The notes under the pieces: model-generated | Databases searched by the model: none | Seen by the model: the letters and a program-made list of their open reading frames with translations, nothing else | What the model was told of the DNA's origin: nothing | Position numbers and translations under genes: made by a program | NCBI RefSeq assembly: GCF_003149245.1 | Contig: NZ_QGDL01000010.1 | Coordinates: 124,001 to 188,000, forward strand | Length of the DNA: 64,000 nucleotides | Direction: 5' to 3' | From: Faecalicatena orotica | GTDB lineage: Bacteria; Bacillota; Clostridia; Lachnospirales; Lachnospiraceae | In this document: positions 39,249 to 48,424 of the stretch, piece by piece | Layout of the letters: every line of letters begins with the position of its first letter | How positions within the stretch are numbered: the stretch's first letter is position 1

Positions 39249-40529
39249 TTATTTCTCTAATAGTTTCTCGATTCCGGCGATTTTTACACATAAGGTAAAG
39301 ATATCCATTGCTTTTTCCAGCTCATCGATAGTAGGATAAGTCGGTGCGATACGGATGTTGCTGTCTTTTGGATCTTTTCCGTATGGATATGTAGCTCCGG
39401 CTCCTGTCAGTGTCACTCCGGCATTCTTTGCGAGTTCAACTGTACGTTTTGCACATCCGGGAAGCGTATCAAGTGATACGAAATATCCTCCCTTCGGATT
39501 ACTCCAGGATGCAAGGCCGCTGCCTGAAAGTGTTTCGTCCAGCTTATCTAAAACCATGTCGAATTTCGGTTTTAACTCTTCCGCGAGTTTCTTCATATGT
39601 GCCCTGATGTTTTCCGGGGTCTTGAAGAACTGTACGTGGCGGAGCTGGTTTAACTTGTCGTGTCCGATGGTCTGTGCGGACATGTGTCCCTTCAGCTCTT
39701 TTATGTTTGCCGGGCTGGATGCAACAAGTGCGATTCCTGCTCCGGGGAAGCTGATCTTGGAAGTGGAGAAGAAGTAGTATACTCTGTCCGGGTTGCCGCA
39801 TTTCTCACACTCTTTAATGATATCCTTTAAAGCAACATCTTCGTATATATGATGAACACCGTATGCATTATCCCAGAAGATGCGGAAGTCTTTTGCTGCT
39901 GTCTCCATAGAGGCAAGCTGTTCTACAACTTCGTCACTGTAGCATACGCCCTGCGGATTGGAATGAAGCGGAACACACCAGATACCTTTGATGGATTCGT
40001 CTTCGCTTACAAGTTTTTTTACAATATCCATATCAGGTCCGTCTTCGTTTAAAGGAACCGTGATCATTTCAATTCCGAGTTCTTCACAGATTGTGAAGTG
40101 GCGGTCATATCCGGGTACCGGGCACAGGAACTTGACAGGATTTCCATTGTGCTTGGAATAAATCCAGGGTTCGCATCCGCCTGTACCGAAAAGGCACAAA
40201 AAGCTGAGCGTATCAAACATCACGTTTAAGCTGGCGTTTCCACCTATAATAATCTGGTCAGGATTGATCCCGAGAAGTTCACCAAACAGTTTTTTGCATT
40301 CCGGGATTCCATCGAGGATACCATAGTTTCTGGCGTCTGTTCCGTCAGCCAGTGTGTAACTCTCCATTTTATCCAGCAGTGCGTTGCTTAAGTTAAGCTG
40401 TGTGGTTGCCGGTTTACCTCTTGCCATGTTCAGTTTCAGGTTCTGTGCCTGGGCTTCTTTATATTGTACTTCCAGGTCGTTGAGAAGTGCGCTCAGGTCT
40501 TCGCTTGAATAATCTGCGATTGGTTTCAT
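39249..40529 (-). CDS. PLP-dependent aminotransferase (aspartate aminotransferase, MocR-like class)
   Basis: 426 residues, ATG 40529 behind AAGGAGGAG. Fold-type I aminotransferase with the PLP-Lys in FFSTSKISFPGAG (~245), the Asn/Asp/Tyr cofactor set in PLHSNPQGVC and IFWDNAYGVHH, and the carboxylate Arg in DSNIRIAPTYPT (~395). The NMARGKPATTQLNLS start matches the AspC-like (PF12897) subgroup. Probably aspartate:2-oxoglutarate aminotransferase, supplying glutamate for GdhA next door. A LysR gene is divergent. Confidence 0.88.
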   Translation of the reverse strand: MKPIADYSSEDLSALLNDLEVQYKEAQAQNLKLNMARGKPATTQLNLSNALLDKMESYTLADGTDARNYGILDGIPECKKLFGELLGINPDQIIIGGNASLNVMFDTLSFLCLFGTGGCEPWIYSKHNGNPVKFLCPVPGYDRHFTICEELGIEMITVPLNEDGPDMDIVKKLVSEDESIKGIWCVPLHSNPQGVCYSDEVVEQLASMETAAKDFRIFWDNAYGVHHIYEDVALKDIIKECEKCGNPDRVYYFFSTSKISFPGAGIALVASSPANIKELKGHMSAQTIGHDKLNQLRHVQFFKTPENIRAHMKKLAEELKPKFDMVLDKLDETLSGSGLASWSNPKGGYFVSLDTLPGCAKRTVELAKNAGVTLTGAGATYPYGKDPKDSNIRIAPTYPTIDELEKAMDIFTLCVKIAGIEKLLEK

Positions 40530-40669
40530 AAATCTCCTCCTTGTAAGTGAACTATAACGACAGATCTCTTAGTTCTTGCTTTTATTATAGAAATATCATA
40601 AAATAAAAACAAATATTTATATTTATATAGTTATTATAACTAAATGGTTATGGGGATTGGAGGAACGGC

Positions 40670-41635
40670 ATGTTCAGCGGTATGAATTATGTTTATGAGG
40701 TTTATAAAGAGCGCAGTTTTTCAAAGGCGGCAGAGAATCTGTATATCTCCCAGCCAGCTTTAAGTGCTATGATAAAGAAAGTAGAGAGTAAAGTGGGGAT
40801 GCCCCTGTTTGACAGGAGTACGACGCCGATCCAGCTGACGGACTGTGGAAAGCGTTATATTAAGACGGCTGAGAAGATCATGGATCTGGAGGATGAGTTC
40901 GCGTATTATGTGGGGAATCTGCACGAACTGAAGACAGGGCATTTGTCTGTGGGAGGCACATATCTGTTTTCTTCCTTCATATTTCCACCGATTATTGCGA
41001 AATTCCGCGAGACTTATCCACATGTGAAACTCAGCCTGTTTGAGGGGCACACCCCTCTTCTGGAGCAGAAGCTTTTTGCGGGGGAGCTGGATATTATTAT
41101 TGATAATTATCTGCTGGATGAGTCTATTTATGAGAAGAAGATTTTCATGGAAGAACATCTGCTGCTTGCGGTTCCGTCTTCCTTCGACAGCAATAAGAGG
41201 GCGACAAAGTACCAGCTTACTGTGGAGGATATCCGGGGCGGCCTGCACCTGCAGCCTGAATTCCCGGGAGTGCCTCTCCGGAAATTCAAGGATGAACCGT
41301 TTATTGTACTGAGGGCACATAATGATACAAGGGAAAGGGTGGAGGCCATCTGCAGCAGGGCGGGGGTCCAGCTGAACATTTCACTGAAACTGAACCAGCT
41401 TCTGACTACATATCATCTGACGGAATACGGAATGGGGGCTTCTTTTGTGAGCGATACGGTTGTCAAGAGCCTGCCGCCGAACCGCGATGTCATCTATTAT
41501 AAGGTGGATGACCCGGAAGCCGTCAGGGAGGTCTATCTGTACTACCGCAAGAATAAATATCTGACAAGGAGTATGACGGAGTTCATGAAAATGGCCATCC
41601 CCGATCTGGAGATCGAACCCCATGACAGGGCATAG
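40670..41635 (+). CDS. LysR-family regulator
   Basis: 321 residues, ATG 40670 after TTGGAGGAACGG. N-terminal winged HTH: YEVYKERSFSKAAENLYISQPALSAMIKKVE (recognition helix ~28-40), then a periplasmic-binding-like effector domain. It is divergent from the aminotransferase gene with 140 bp between, so it probably controls that gene and itself. Effector unknown. Confidence 0.9.
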   Translation: MFSGMNYVYEVYKERSFSKAAENLYISQPALSAMIKKVESKVGMPLFDRSTTPIQLTDCGKRYIKTAEKIMDLEDEFAYYVGNLHELKTGHLSVGGTYLFSSFIFPPIIAKFRETYPHVKLSLFEGHTPLLEQKLFAGELDIIIDNYLLDESIYEKKIFMEEHLLLAVPSSFDSNKRATKYQLTVEDIRGGLHLQPEFPGVPLRKFKDEPFIVLRAHNDTRERVEAICSRAGVQLNISLKLNQLLTTYHLTEYGMGASFVSDTVVKSLPPNRDVIYYKVDDPEAVREVYLYYRKNKYLTRSMTEFMKMAIPDLEIEPHDRA

Positions 41636-41819
41636 TGAGGCAGGCTGTGCACGCCCGCGTGGGGTGAACGGTAACATATAAGCAAATGGTTATGCAAGAT
41701 ATAACTTTGAAGTATTTGCTATTTTTAGCAGATTATTTTACACTGAAATCAGGACAAGGAGAATGTCGCATAAGATGTGGGATTGCTCCCCGAAGATCAT
41801 GAAAAGGGGGATATGGAAC

Positions 41820-43697
41820 ATGAATGGCTGGGAAGAACTGATGAACAAAGAAGAGATGACGGAAGATGAAAAGAAGATAGTGTGTAACAGCCTCATGACG
41901 ACAGAAGCGAGGATGGAACGGCTTATATTGAAGCTTTTTTCCCCGGAAGATTTCAGAAAAGTCTGGGAAAGGCGCATAGGCGACGGACTGATCGGCGGGA
42001 AAGCATGCGGGCTTCTGGTTGCCAGAAAGCTCATCAAGGTGCGTCTCCCGGAATTTGGGGAATTCATAGAACCGCATCATTCTTATTTTATCGGATCAGA
42101 TGTATTCTGCAAATTTCTTGAGCAGAATGACTGTGTGGAGCTCCGTGAGAAGCACCGGAGGGAGAAAGAGCATTTTAAAGAAGCAGAGGAACTGAAAAGC
42201 AGGCTTAGAAACGGGGTATTCCCGGAATATGTGCGTATGCAGCTAAAAGGCGTGCTTCAGCATTACGACAATACACCAATTATCGTACGTTCCAGCAGTT
42301 TTCTGGAGGATGGGTACGGCAATGCATTTTCCGGGAAATACGAATCGATTTTTTGTATGAATCAGGGAACTGAGGAGGAACGTCTTCAGGAGCTCGAGGA
42401 TGCGGTGCGGCAGGTGTATGCCAGTACGATGAATCCTTCTGCAATTGAATACAGGAGAAAGCGGAAGCTTCTGGATGTTGATGAGCAGATGGCGCTTCTT
42501 GTACAGAAAGTGGAAGGGGAGCGCTATGGCGACCTTTATTTTCCGGTGGCAGCAGGTATGGGCTGTTCCTACAATCCTTATAAATGGATGGAGCATATGA
42601 ACCCGGATGCGGGAATGCTCAGAATCGTTGTCGGACTTGGGACGAGGGCGGTGGAAAGGACACCGGGTGATTATCCGAGGCTGGTGGGTCTGGACCGTGC
42701 ACAGGCGAATATCCGGACTACGATAGCCGAACGGCATAAGTTTTCCCAGCGGCAGGTAGATGTTCTGGATTTCTCGCAGAACAGACTTACGACAAAGCCG
42801 CTTGAGATGGTAATCCAGAAGATGACAGACTGGCAGAAGAAGACCGTTCTGAGCAGAGATTCGGATGCAGAATATATGCTGTCCCAGAGAAGGCAGTTCC
42901 GCAAGGTATATTTTGCAGATTGTCAGGGTCTGGTTGAGAATAACGAGTTTATCAGGATGATGCGAAAGATACTAAAGATGCTTGAGGCAGAATACGAACG
43001 GCCGGTTGACGTGGAATTCGCGGTAAAGAATTCTGAAGCCGGTGTCTGGAAGGTGAACCTTCTGCAATGCCGCCCGCTGCAGACAGCTGCATCAGAAAAT
43101 GTAGTCATTCCGGAAGGGATTGACAATGAACTGCTTTTCGACGTGCGCCGGACCTCCATGCGAAGGTCGAAAAAGGAAAGTCTGGACCGGATTGTATGGG
43201 TGGACCCGCAGGCATATTATGAATATCCTTATGCGAAGAAGCCGGATGTGGGACGGATGATCAGCCAGATCAACCAGCGGTACGAGGAGGAAGATAAGAA
43301 ACTTATGCTGCTTGTGCCGGGGCGCATCGGAACATCATCCCCTGAACTGGGGGTCCCGGTTGTCTATGCGGACATTAGCCAGTTTATCGCGATCTGTGAG
43401 GTGGCTTACAGCAAGGCCGGGTACCGGCCGGAATTATCCTATGGGAGCCATATGTTCCAGGATCTTGTAGAAGCGGACGTATACTACGGGGCGATCAATG
43501 AGAACAGCAAGACAAGGCTTTACCAGCCCGAGCTCCTGAAGAAGTTTCCGGATGTATTTTTAGAATTGTGGCCGGAAGAGAAGGAGCTGTCCAACATCAT
43601 CAAGGTATTTGACGTTTCAGGAAGCGGCACGTCCCTTCTTCTGGATGCGAAAGACGGGCGTGCGGTATGCAGGCTCGGGATGGGCAGTAACGGTTAA
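41820..43697 (+). CDS. Stand-alone PEP synthase/PPDK N-terminal domain protein
   Basis: 625 residues from ATG 41820 (AAGGGGG 9 bases upstream; ATG 41763 sits on top of its own SD). It has the ATP-grasp nucleotide-binding domain of PEP synthase/PPDK: IGGKACGLLVARKLI, IIVRSSSFLEDGYGNAFSGKYES (quoted in part: RSSSFLEDGYGNAFSGKYES) and VNLLQCRPLQ. The phosphohistidine domain and the C-terminal PEP-binding barrel are both missing, and the stop is followed directly by a convergent gene. So it cannot perform the full reaction; it may phosphorylate another partner. Substrate unknown. Confidence 0.82.
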   Translation: MNGWEELMNKEEMTEDEKKIVCNSLMTTEARMERLILKLFSPEDFRKVWERRIGDGLIGGKACGLLVARKLIKVRLPEFGEFIEPHHSYFIGSDVFCKFLEQNDCVELREKHRREKEHFKEAEELKSRLRNGVFPEYVRMQLKGVLQHYDNTPIIVRSSSFLEDGYGNAFSGKYESIFCMNQGTEEERLQELEDAVRQVYASTMNPSAIEYRRKRKLLDVDEQMALLVQKVEGERYGDLYFPVAAGMGCSYNPYKWMEHMNPDAGMLRIVVGLGTRAVERTPGDYPRLVGLDRAQANIRTTIAERHKFSQRQVDVLDFSQNRLTTKPLEMVIQKMTDWQKKTVLSRDSDAEYMLSQRRQFRKVYFADCQGLVENNEFIRMMRKILKMLEAEYERPVDVEFAVKNSEAGVWKVNLLQCRPLQTAASENVVIPEGIDNELLFDVRRTSMRRSKKESLDRIVWVDPQAYYEYPYAKKPDVGRMISQINQRYEEEDKKLMLLVPGRIGTSSPELGVPVVYADISQFIAICEVAYSKAGYRPELSYGSHMFQDLVEADVYYGAINENSKTRLYQPELLKKFPDVFLELWPEEKELSNIIKVFDVSGSGTSLLLDAKDGRAVCRLGMGSNG

Positions 43698-43701
43698 GAT
43701 G

Positions 43702-44592
43702 CTAACGGATCAATTGGCGGCAGATATCCAGAAACTGAAGGCAGGTCGGTGTAAAATAACTGTCTTTCATCCATGCAAGCCTGAATACACGCGGGGATGA
43801 AAAGCTGCGGATATGTATCTGGCTGAGACGTCCCAGGTTCAGGTCATCCTGCACTACGAAACGGTAAATAAAAGAGATCCCGATATTTTCCATTACTAAT
43901 TTTTTGACAGCATTGATGGTCCCTATCTCCACATAGGAGCGGAAATTGTTGATATCCTGGTTGTTTGACTGGAGTATATTCATCAGATTATGTTTGGAGT
44001 AGGTATCATTTTCACGGAAGACGAGCCGGTAATCGTTTAGTTCGTGAAAGTTTACCTCCTTACCGGCCAGCGGATGGGCTGGGGAGCAGACACAAATTGT
44101 TTCGGATTCAAACAGTTCCTCGCTCTCGTACTCATCCTGCGGGCAGGCGAGGTCTGTGACACAGAAGTGGATGCGGCCGTTTTGAAGCTGGATAAGCAGG
44201 GCATCTGCTTCATCGAGGTACATACTGACTTTTTTGCCGGGATATTTGCGCAGGTATTCTGCGACCATGTGGGGGACGAGTGATTCCCCTGTGGTGACGA
44301 TTGTACCGATTCTTATCTCTTCCGGCTCCTGCGGCGGAGACTTCAGGCGCTCTGCGATATCAAGTGATCCTTCTTTGACCGTCTGGGCAAAAGCCTGCAG
44401 TAATCTGCCGTGTTCTGTGAGCTGGAGTTTCCTTTTTTCATCATAATAGAGCAGCTTTGTCTGATAACAGCTTTCCAGATGCTGGATGTGCTGGGTGACG
44501 GCTGGCTGGGTGATGTTCAAAATACTGGCTGTCTGTGTGTAATTTCTCGTTTCGCACAGTACAAGAAAAGTATCGAGTTTCAAGTCTAACAT
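43702..44592 (-). CDS. LysR-family regulator (paralogue 1)
   Basis: 296 residues, ATG 44592 with AAAGGTGGG upstream. HTH: LDTFLVLCETRNYTQTASILNITQPAVTQHIQHLE. Strongly similar throughout to the LysR at 47305-48231 (shared stretches ETRNYT.TA..LNITQPAVTQH, GESLVPHMVAEYLR, NNFRSYVEIGTIN, MENIGISFIYRFVVQ). Divergent from the AroM-OPT operon; a 45-bp upstream region (44630-44674) is also shared with the other copy. Likely activator of the adjacent transporter operon, with possible cross-talk. Confidence 0.92.
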   Translation of the reverse strand: MLDLKLDTFLVLCETRNYTQTASILNITQPAVTQHIQHLESCYQTKLLYYDEKRKLQLTEHGRLLQAFAQTVKEGSLDIAERLKSPPQEPEEIRIGTIVTTGESLVPHMVAEYLRKYPGKKVSMYLDEADALLIQLQNGRIHFCVTDLACPQDEYESEELFESETICVCSPAHPLAGKEVNFHELNDYRLVFRENDTYSKHNLMNILQSNNQDINNFRSYVEIGTINAVKKLVMENIGISFIYRFVVQDDLNLGRLSQIHIRSFSSPRVFRLAWMKDSYFTPTCLQFLDICRQLIR

Positions 44593-44629
44593 AATTCCCA
44601 CCTTTCTGAATATTCTGACAGTATTCTCT

Positions 44630-44674
44630 ATAATCTGAACTTATCGGGCTATAAAATAATATAATTTCATTTTA
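44630..44674. promoter_or_regulatory. Duplicated LysR operator/promoter region, copy 1
   Basis: Shares ATAATCnGAACTTAT and GCyATAAAATAATATrATTTC with 48273-48316. Both lie between a LysR gene and its divergent operon, the expected place of LysR binding sites. Confidence 0.65.
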
Positions 44675-44753
44675 TTATTTCTTTATGCTAAAATCAAGTT
44701 ATTAAATAAACCGGAAACAAAAAAGAAAGAGAAAATTGAGAATACAGCAAGGA

Positions 44754-44787
44754 GGCTTATCTTGGAGAAAAGGATAAGTCCCTTTTT
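44754..44787 (+). terminator. Leader terminator/attenuator before aroM
   Basis: GGCTTATC (44754-44761) pairs with GATAAGTC (44773-44780), one wobble, then CCTTTTTG. It lies within the leader of the operon, so it may attenuate transcription before the aroM start. Confidence 0.55.
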
Positions 44788-44852
44788 GTATAAAGCTGCT
44801 ATGGTGTTTGAAGGAAGGAGAAACATGTAAAACAAAGAAGGAGGTGGGTGAT

Positions 44853-45524
44853 TTGAAGATTGGAGCGGTTACGATCGGGCAGTCGCCGCGTGTCGATGTC
44901 ACACCTGACATCATGCCGATATTCGGCGAAGGCGTGGAGCTGCTGCAGGCGGGAGCACTGGATGGTCTTACGAAGGAAGAGATCAATTCAATGGAGCCGC
45001 TTGAAAATGACTATGTGTTAGTATCGCGTTTGAATGACGGTACATTTGCAAAGTTTGGAGAGAGCTTTATTCTGGACAGACTTCAGGACTGCATCACAAG
45101 GCTTGAAGATCAGGGGGTCTGTCTGATTATGTTTTTCTGTGCAGGTACATTTCCTGACATATTTAAAGCAAAAGTACCGCTTGTGTATCCGGCTAAGATT
45201 TTAAACGGCCTGGCCGCGGCGTTGAGTAAGAACTCCAGCATCATAGTGATAACACCAGATGAACAGCAGGTACAGCAGGCATATGACCAGTGGGGGCCGA
45301 TCATGAAACAAGTGACGCCGATTGCGGCAAACCCTTATGGTGATATGGATGAAGTGCGAAAGGCGGCAGAAAAAGCCAGAGACATCGAGGCAGATTTGAT
45401 TGTTATGGACTGCATAGGATTTACGAAGGAGGCAAAGGAAATCGTTGCGTCTATTGCAAAAAGGCCTGTCCTTTTGTGCAGGACGACGCTGGCACGGACT
45501 GTCAGTGAGCTGTTAGATATTTAA
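44853..45524 (+). CDS. AroM-family protein
   Basis: 223 residues from TTG 44853, 8 bases after GGAGG; an ATG at 44808 gives an untypical N-terminal extension. It begins LKIGAVTIGQSPRVDVTPD, the AroM-family signature, with FFCAGTFPD (~100, Cys) and DLIVMDCIGFTKE (~195, Cys), a racemase-like pair of Cys/loops. AroM function is not established; in Clostridia it commonly accompanies OPT transporters and M29/M20 peptidases as here. First gene of the operon with the broken transporter. Confidence 0.88.
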   Translation: MKIGAVTIGQSPRVDVTPDIMPIFGEGVELLQAGALDGLTKEEINSMEPLENDYVLVSRLNDGTFAKFGESFILDRLQDCITRLEDQGVCLIMFFCAGTFPDIFKAKVPLVYPAKILNGLAAALSKNSSIIVITPDEQQVQQAYDQWGPIMKQVTPIAANPYGDMDEVRKAAEKARDIEADLIVMDCIGFTKEAKEIVASIAKRPVLLCRTTLARTVSELLDI

Positions 45525-45561
45525 TCAACAGGTAATATGACATAACAAAGGAGGCGTTTAA

Positions 45562-47224
45562 ATGAACGGACAAACAAGTGGAAAAGGGAATCAGGTAAAG
45601 GATCATCCGTCCGCCCTGAATCCGGCAATTCTGGTCCTGAATATCATTCTTTCGATTTTAGGGGCAATCATTGGTCTGGAATTGATTGTTCGTGTTGGTA
45701 TCAGTACAAATACATCTATCATAGGTGCATTGTTTGCGATTATCCTTTCGAGGATACCGATTGCATTTTTTAAGAAATACAGAAACATCCACGCACAGAA
45801 CCTGGTGCAGACAGCTATTTCCGGTGCCACCTTCTCAGCGGCGAACAGTTTGATTCTTCCGATTGGTATTCCGTATCTGATGGGAGAACCCCAGCTTGTC
45901 ATTCCCATGCTGGTAGGTGTACTTCTGGCAACAATTATTGATGCGACGATTCTGTATAAGACTTTCGACACACCGATGTTCCCGGCCGATGAACCGTGGC
46001 CGCCGGGAATTGCATCAGCAGAAACGATACTTGCTGTTGTTAACAAAGGTAAGAAAGCGATGCTCCTCCTCGTAGGTATGGGTATTGGTATTGTCGGAAA
46101 GGCATTTGGAATTCCGACAGACCTTCTCGGTGTTACGTGGATTGGTGACATGTGGGCGCTTGGTGCTTTTGGTGTTGGTGCACTCGTTATTGGTATCAGT
46201 ACGGACCAGGGATTTAACATCAGCCAGTATTATGTTCCTCACGGTATCATGATCGGTGCAGGACTGGTTGCGCTGATTCAGGTCGGACTCATGCTCTTTA
46301 AGAAGGAGGACGGAAAAGGCAGTGTCGCAGGAAAGTTTACAAGCAGCATCTCGGATATGAGGGGTGCGCTTGCAAAGGGATATATTGCATATGTAGTTGT
46401 AGCGATCGGACTGGCGGCAGTATCAGGCATATATTCCCAAATGTCTGTTCCGAAACTGATTATCTGGGTAGTATTCGCGGCTTTTGCAGCAATCGCATCA
46501 GAGCTGATTGTTGGTATGTCAGCAATGCATTCCGGATGGTTTCCGGGATTTGCTACTGCCCTGATTTTCCTGATTGTTGGTATGATGATCGGATTCCCGA
46601 AGCTTCCTCTTGGTATACTGGCAGGTTATACCGCGGCAACCGGGCCGGCATTTTCAGATATGGCGTATGACTTTAAGTGCGGCTACATCCTCCGCGGCAA
46701 CCGGGCCGGCATTTTCAGATATGGCGTATGACTTTAAGTGCGGCTACATCCTCCGCGGAAATGGGGCGGACCCTGATTTTGAGCGTGCAGGAAGAAAGCA
46801 GCAGTATATGGCAGAAATTGTGTCTTTCTTTGTAGCATTCGCAGTTGTACTTGTGATGTGCAATACATATTTCAAACAGGACCTGTTTGCGCCGGTCGCG
46901 CGTACATTTGTAACAACAATCGAAGCAGGTTCCAGTCCTGAAATAGCTAAATGGCTGATTATTTTTGCTGTTCCCGGTGCGATACTCCAGTTCATCGGCG
47001 GCCCGAAGAAACAGCTTGGTGTACTCTTTGCAACAGGTATGCTCGTTGGAAGCACGATTACAGGTATTACCGTTATTGTAGCTTTAATTATCCGTATTGT
47101 TGTTGTCAGACTCAAAGGAGAAGAAGGACAGAGTACTCTGTACATTCTCGGTGCAGGTTCCATCGCGGGTTCTGCATTGTACAGTTTCTTTACATCTACT
47201 TTGCAGTTAGGGAAAAAGAAGTGA
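45562..47224 (+). pseudogene. OPT-family oligopeptide transporter, broken by a 61-bp tandem duplication
   Basis: ATG 45562 after AAAGGAGGC. The frame runs 389 codons to 46731, where a duplicated 61-bp segment shifts it; the remaining 150 codons continue in another frame to 47224. Removing one copy restores an uninterrupted 533-residue multi-span transporter that aligns end to end with the paralogue at 50748-52343 (531 residues; GPAFSDMAYDFKCGYILRG against GPCFADMGYDLKTGWIIRG). OPT transporters import oligopeptides with protons. Because the unit is a perfect tandem repeat bounded by CCGCGG, reversion by slippage is possible. Confidence 0.9.
46632..46753 (+). repeat. Perfect 61-bp tandem duplication
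   Basis: Units 46632-46692 and 46693-46753 are identical. The hexamer CCGCGG stands at 46631, 46692 and 46753, so the duplication probably arose between two CCGCGG sites by replication slippage. 61 is not a multiple of three, hence the frameshift. Confidence 0.97.
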
Positions 47225-47246
47225 TGTTTTTGGTACAGTGATACAC

Positions 47247-47290
47247 GAAGACAGCCGGTCTTCCTAATATTGGAAGAGCCGGCTGTCTTC
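47247..47290. terminator. Long hairpin between convergent genes
   Basis: GAAGACAGCCGG with TCTTCC (47247-47264) pairs with GGAAGA and CCGGCTGTCTTC (47272-47290), one bulge. No T run, but it lies between the converging transporter and LysR genes, so it may act as a two-way terminator. Confidence 0.65.
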
Positions 47291-47304
47291 ATGTGCAAGT
47301 GTAT

Positions 47305-48231
47305 CTAATCAGGGAGGGAGTCCTGCCTGTGGAAGACGGAAGAATCCAGTACCTCATTACATACGTCAAGAAACTGCAGGTTTGCAGGTTCAAAGAAGCT
47401 GTTTTTCATCCAGACAAAGTTAAACATGGAGTGGGAAGAAAAATTCCGGATATGTATCTGGCTCAAGGCGCCGCTGTCCAGCTTTTCCTGTACGACAAAG
47501 CGGTAAATGAAGGAGATGCCGATATTTTCCATGACCATTTTTTGCACAGTATTGATCGTTCCGATTTCCACATATGACCTGAAATTGTTGATATCCTGAT
47601 TGTGCGCATGCAGAATCTGCATCAGATTACGGTACGAGTTGGTATCATTTTCACGGAAAATAAGGCGGTAGTCGTTCAGCTCCCGGAAGTCGACCGTTTT
47701 GCCTGCCAGTGGATGCTCCGGAGAACAGACACAGACCGTATGGGCTTCGAACAGTTCACGACTCTCGAATTCCAGAGGCGGACAGTAAGTGTCTATGATA
47801 CAGAACTGGATACGTCCGGCCTTCAGCTGCTTCTGAAGCGCGTCAGCCTCACCGAGGTACATGCTGACTTTTTTCTCGGGGTATCTCCGGAGATATTCTG
47901 CAACCATATGCGGCACAAGGGACTCACCGGTGGTCGTTAATGTACCCAGTTTCAGCTCGTCAGGCTGGTCGGGAGGGTTCTTCAGCTTCCGCTCGATGAT
48001 CTGGGCGTCTGCTTTGATCGTCTGGGCATACGCGCGGAGCAGTTTCCCGTGTTCTGTGAGGTGCAGTCGGCGCTTTTCATCGTAATACAACAGCTTAGTC
48101 TGATAGTAGCCTTCCAGATATTTGATGTGCTGGGTGACGGCTGGCTGCGTAATGTTCAGCAGAGTCGCGGTTTTTGTGTAATTCCTTGTCTCACATAAGG
48201 TCAGGAAGGTATCCAATTTTAAATCTAACAT
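47305..48231 (-). CDS. LysR-family regulator (paralogue 2)
   Basis: 308 residues; ATG 48231 matches the start of the paralogue (MLDLKLDTF). HTH LCETRNYTKTATLLNITQPAVTQH and effector domain as in copy 1, with a slightly longer C-terminus ending VFHRQDSLPD. Divergent from the M29-OPT-M20 peptide operon at 48425. The shared upstream region (48273-48316) implies that both regulators recognise similar sites. Confidence 0.92.
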   Translation of the reverse strand: MLDLKLDTFLTLCETRNYTKTATLLNITQPAVTQHIKYLEGYYQTKLLYYDEKRRLHLTEHGKLLRAYAQTIKADAQIIERKLKNPPDQPDELKLGTLTTTGESLVPHMVAEYLRRYPEKKVSMYLGEADALQKQLKAGRIQFCIIDTYCPPLEFESRELFEAHTVCVCSPEHPLAGKTVDFRELNDYRLIFRENDTNSYRNLMQILHAHNQDINNFRSYVEIGTINTVQKMVMENIGISFIYRFVVQEKLDSGALSQIHIRNFSSHSMFNFVWMKNSFFEPANLQFLDVCNEVLDSSVFHRQDSLPD

Positions 48232-48272
48232 TTCACCACAAATCCTTTCTGAATTTTCAGGCAATTATCCAT

Positions 48273-48316
48273 ATAATCGGAACTTATTATGCCATAAAAT
48301 AATATGATTTCATTTT
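48273..48316. promoter_or_regulatory. Duplicated LysR operator/promoter region, copy 2
   Basis: Counterpart of 44630-44674, between the second LysR gene and the peptidase operon. The two regions have diverged on both flanks, so the shared core is probably kept by function. Confidence 0.65.
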
Positions 48317-48424
48317 AAAAGAAATTTGTGTTATTATCAAGACAAATGAAGGACTTTTTTCCGCAGCCTTGAAATGAATCGAAATTAGAAGGGCGCGGAA
48401 GCAAAAAAGAATGGAGGGATATAC

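Noticed and set aside
46610-47224. Separate 204-residue membrane protein gene
   Set aside because: It is the shifted 3' part of the OPT transporter; deleting one 61-bp unit joins the two frames.
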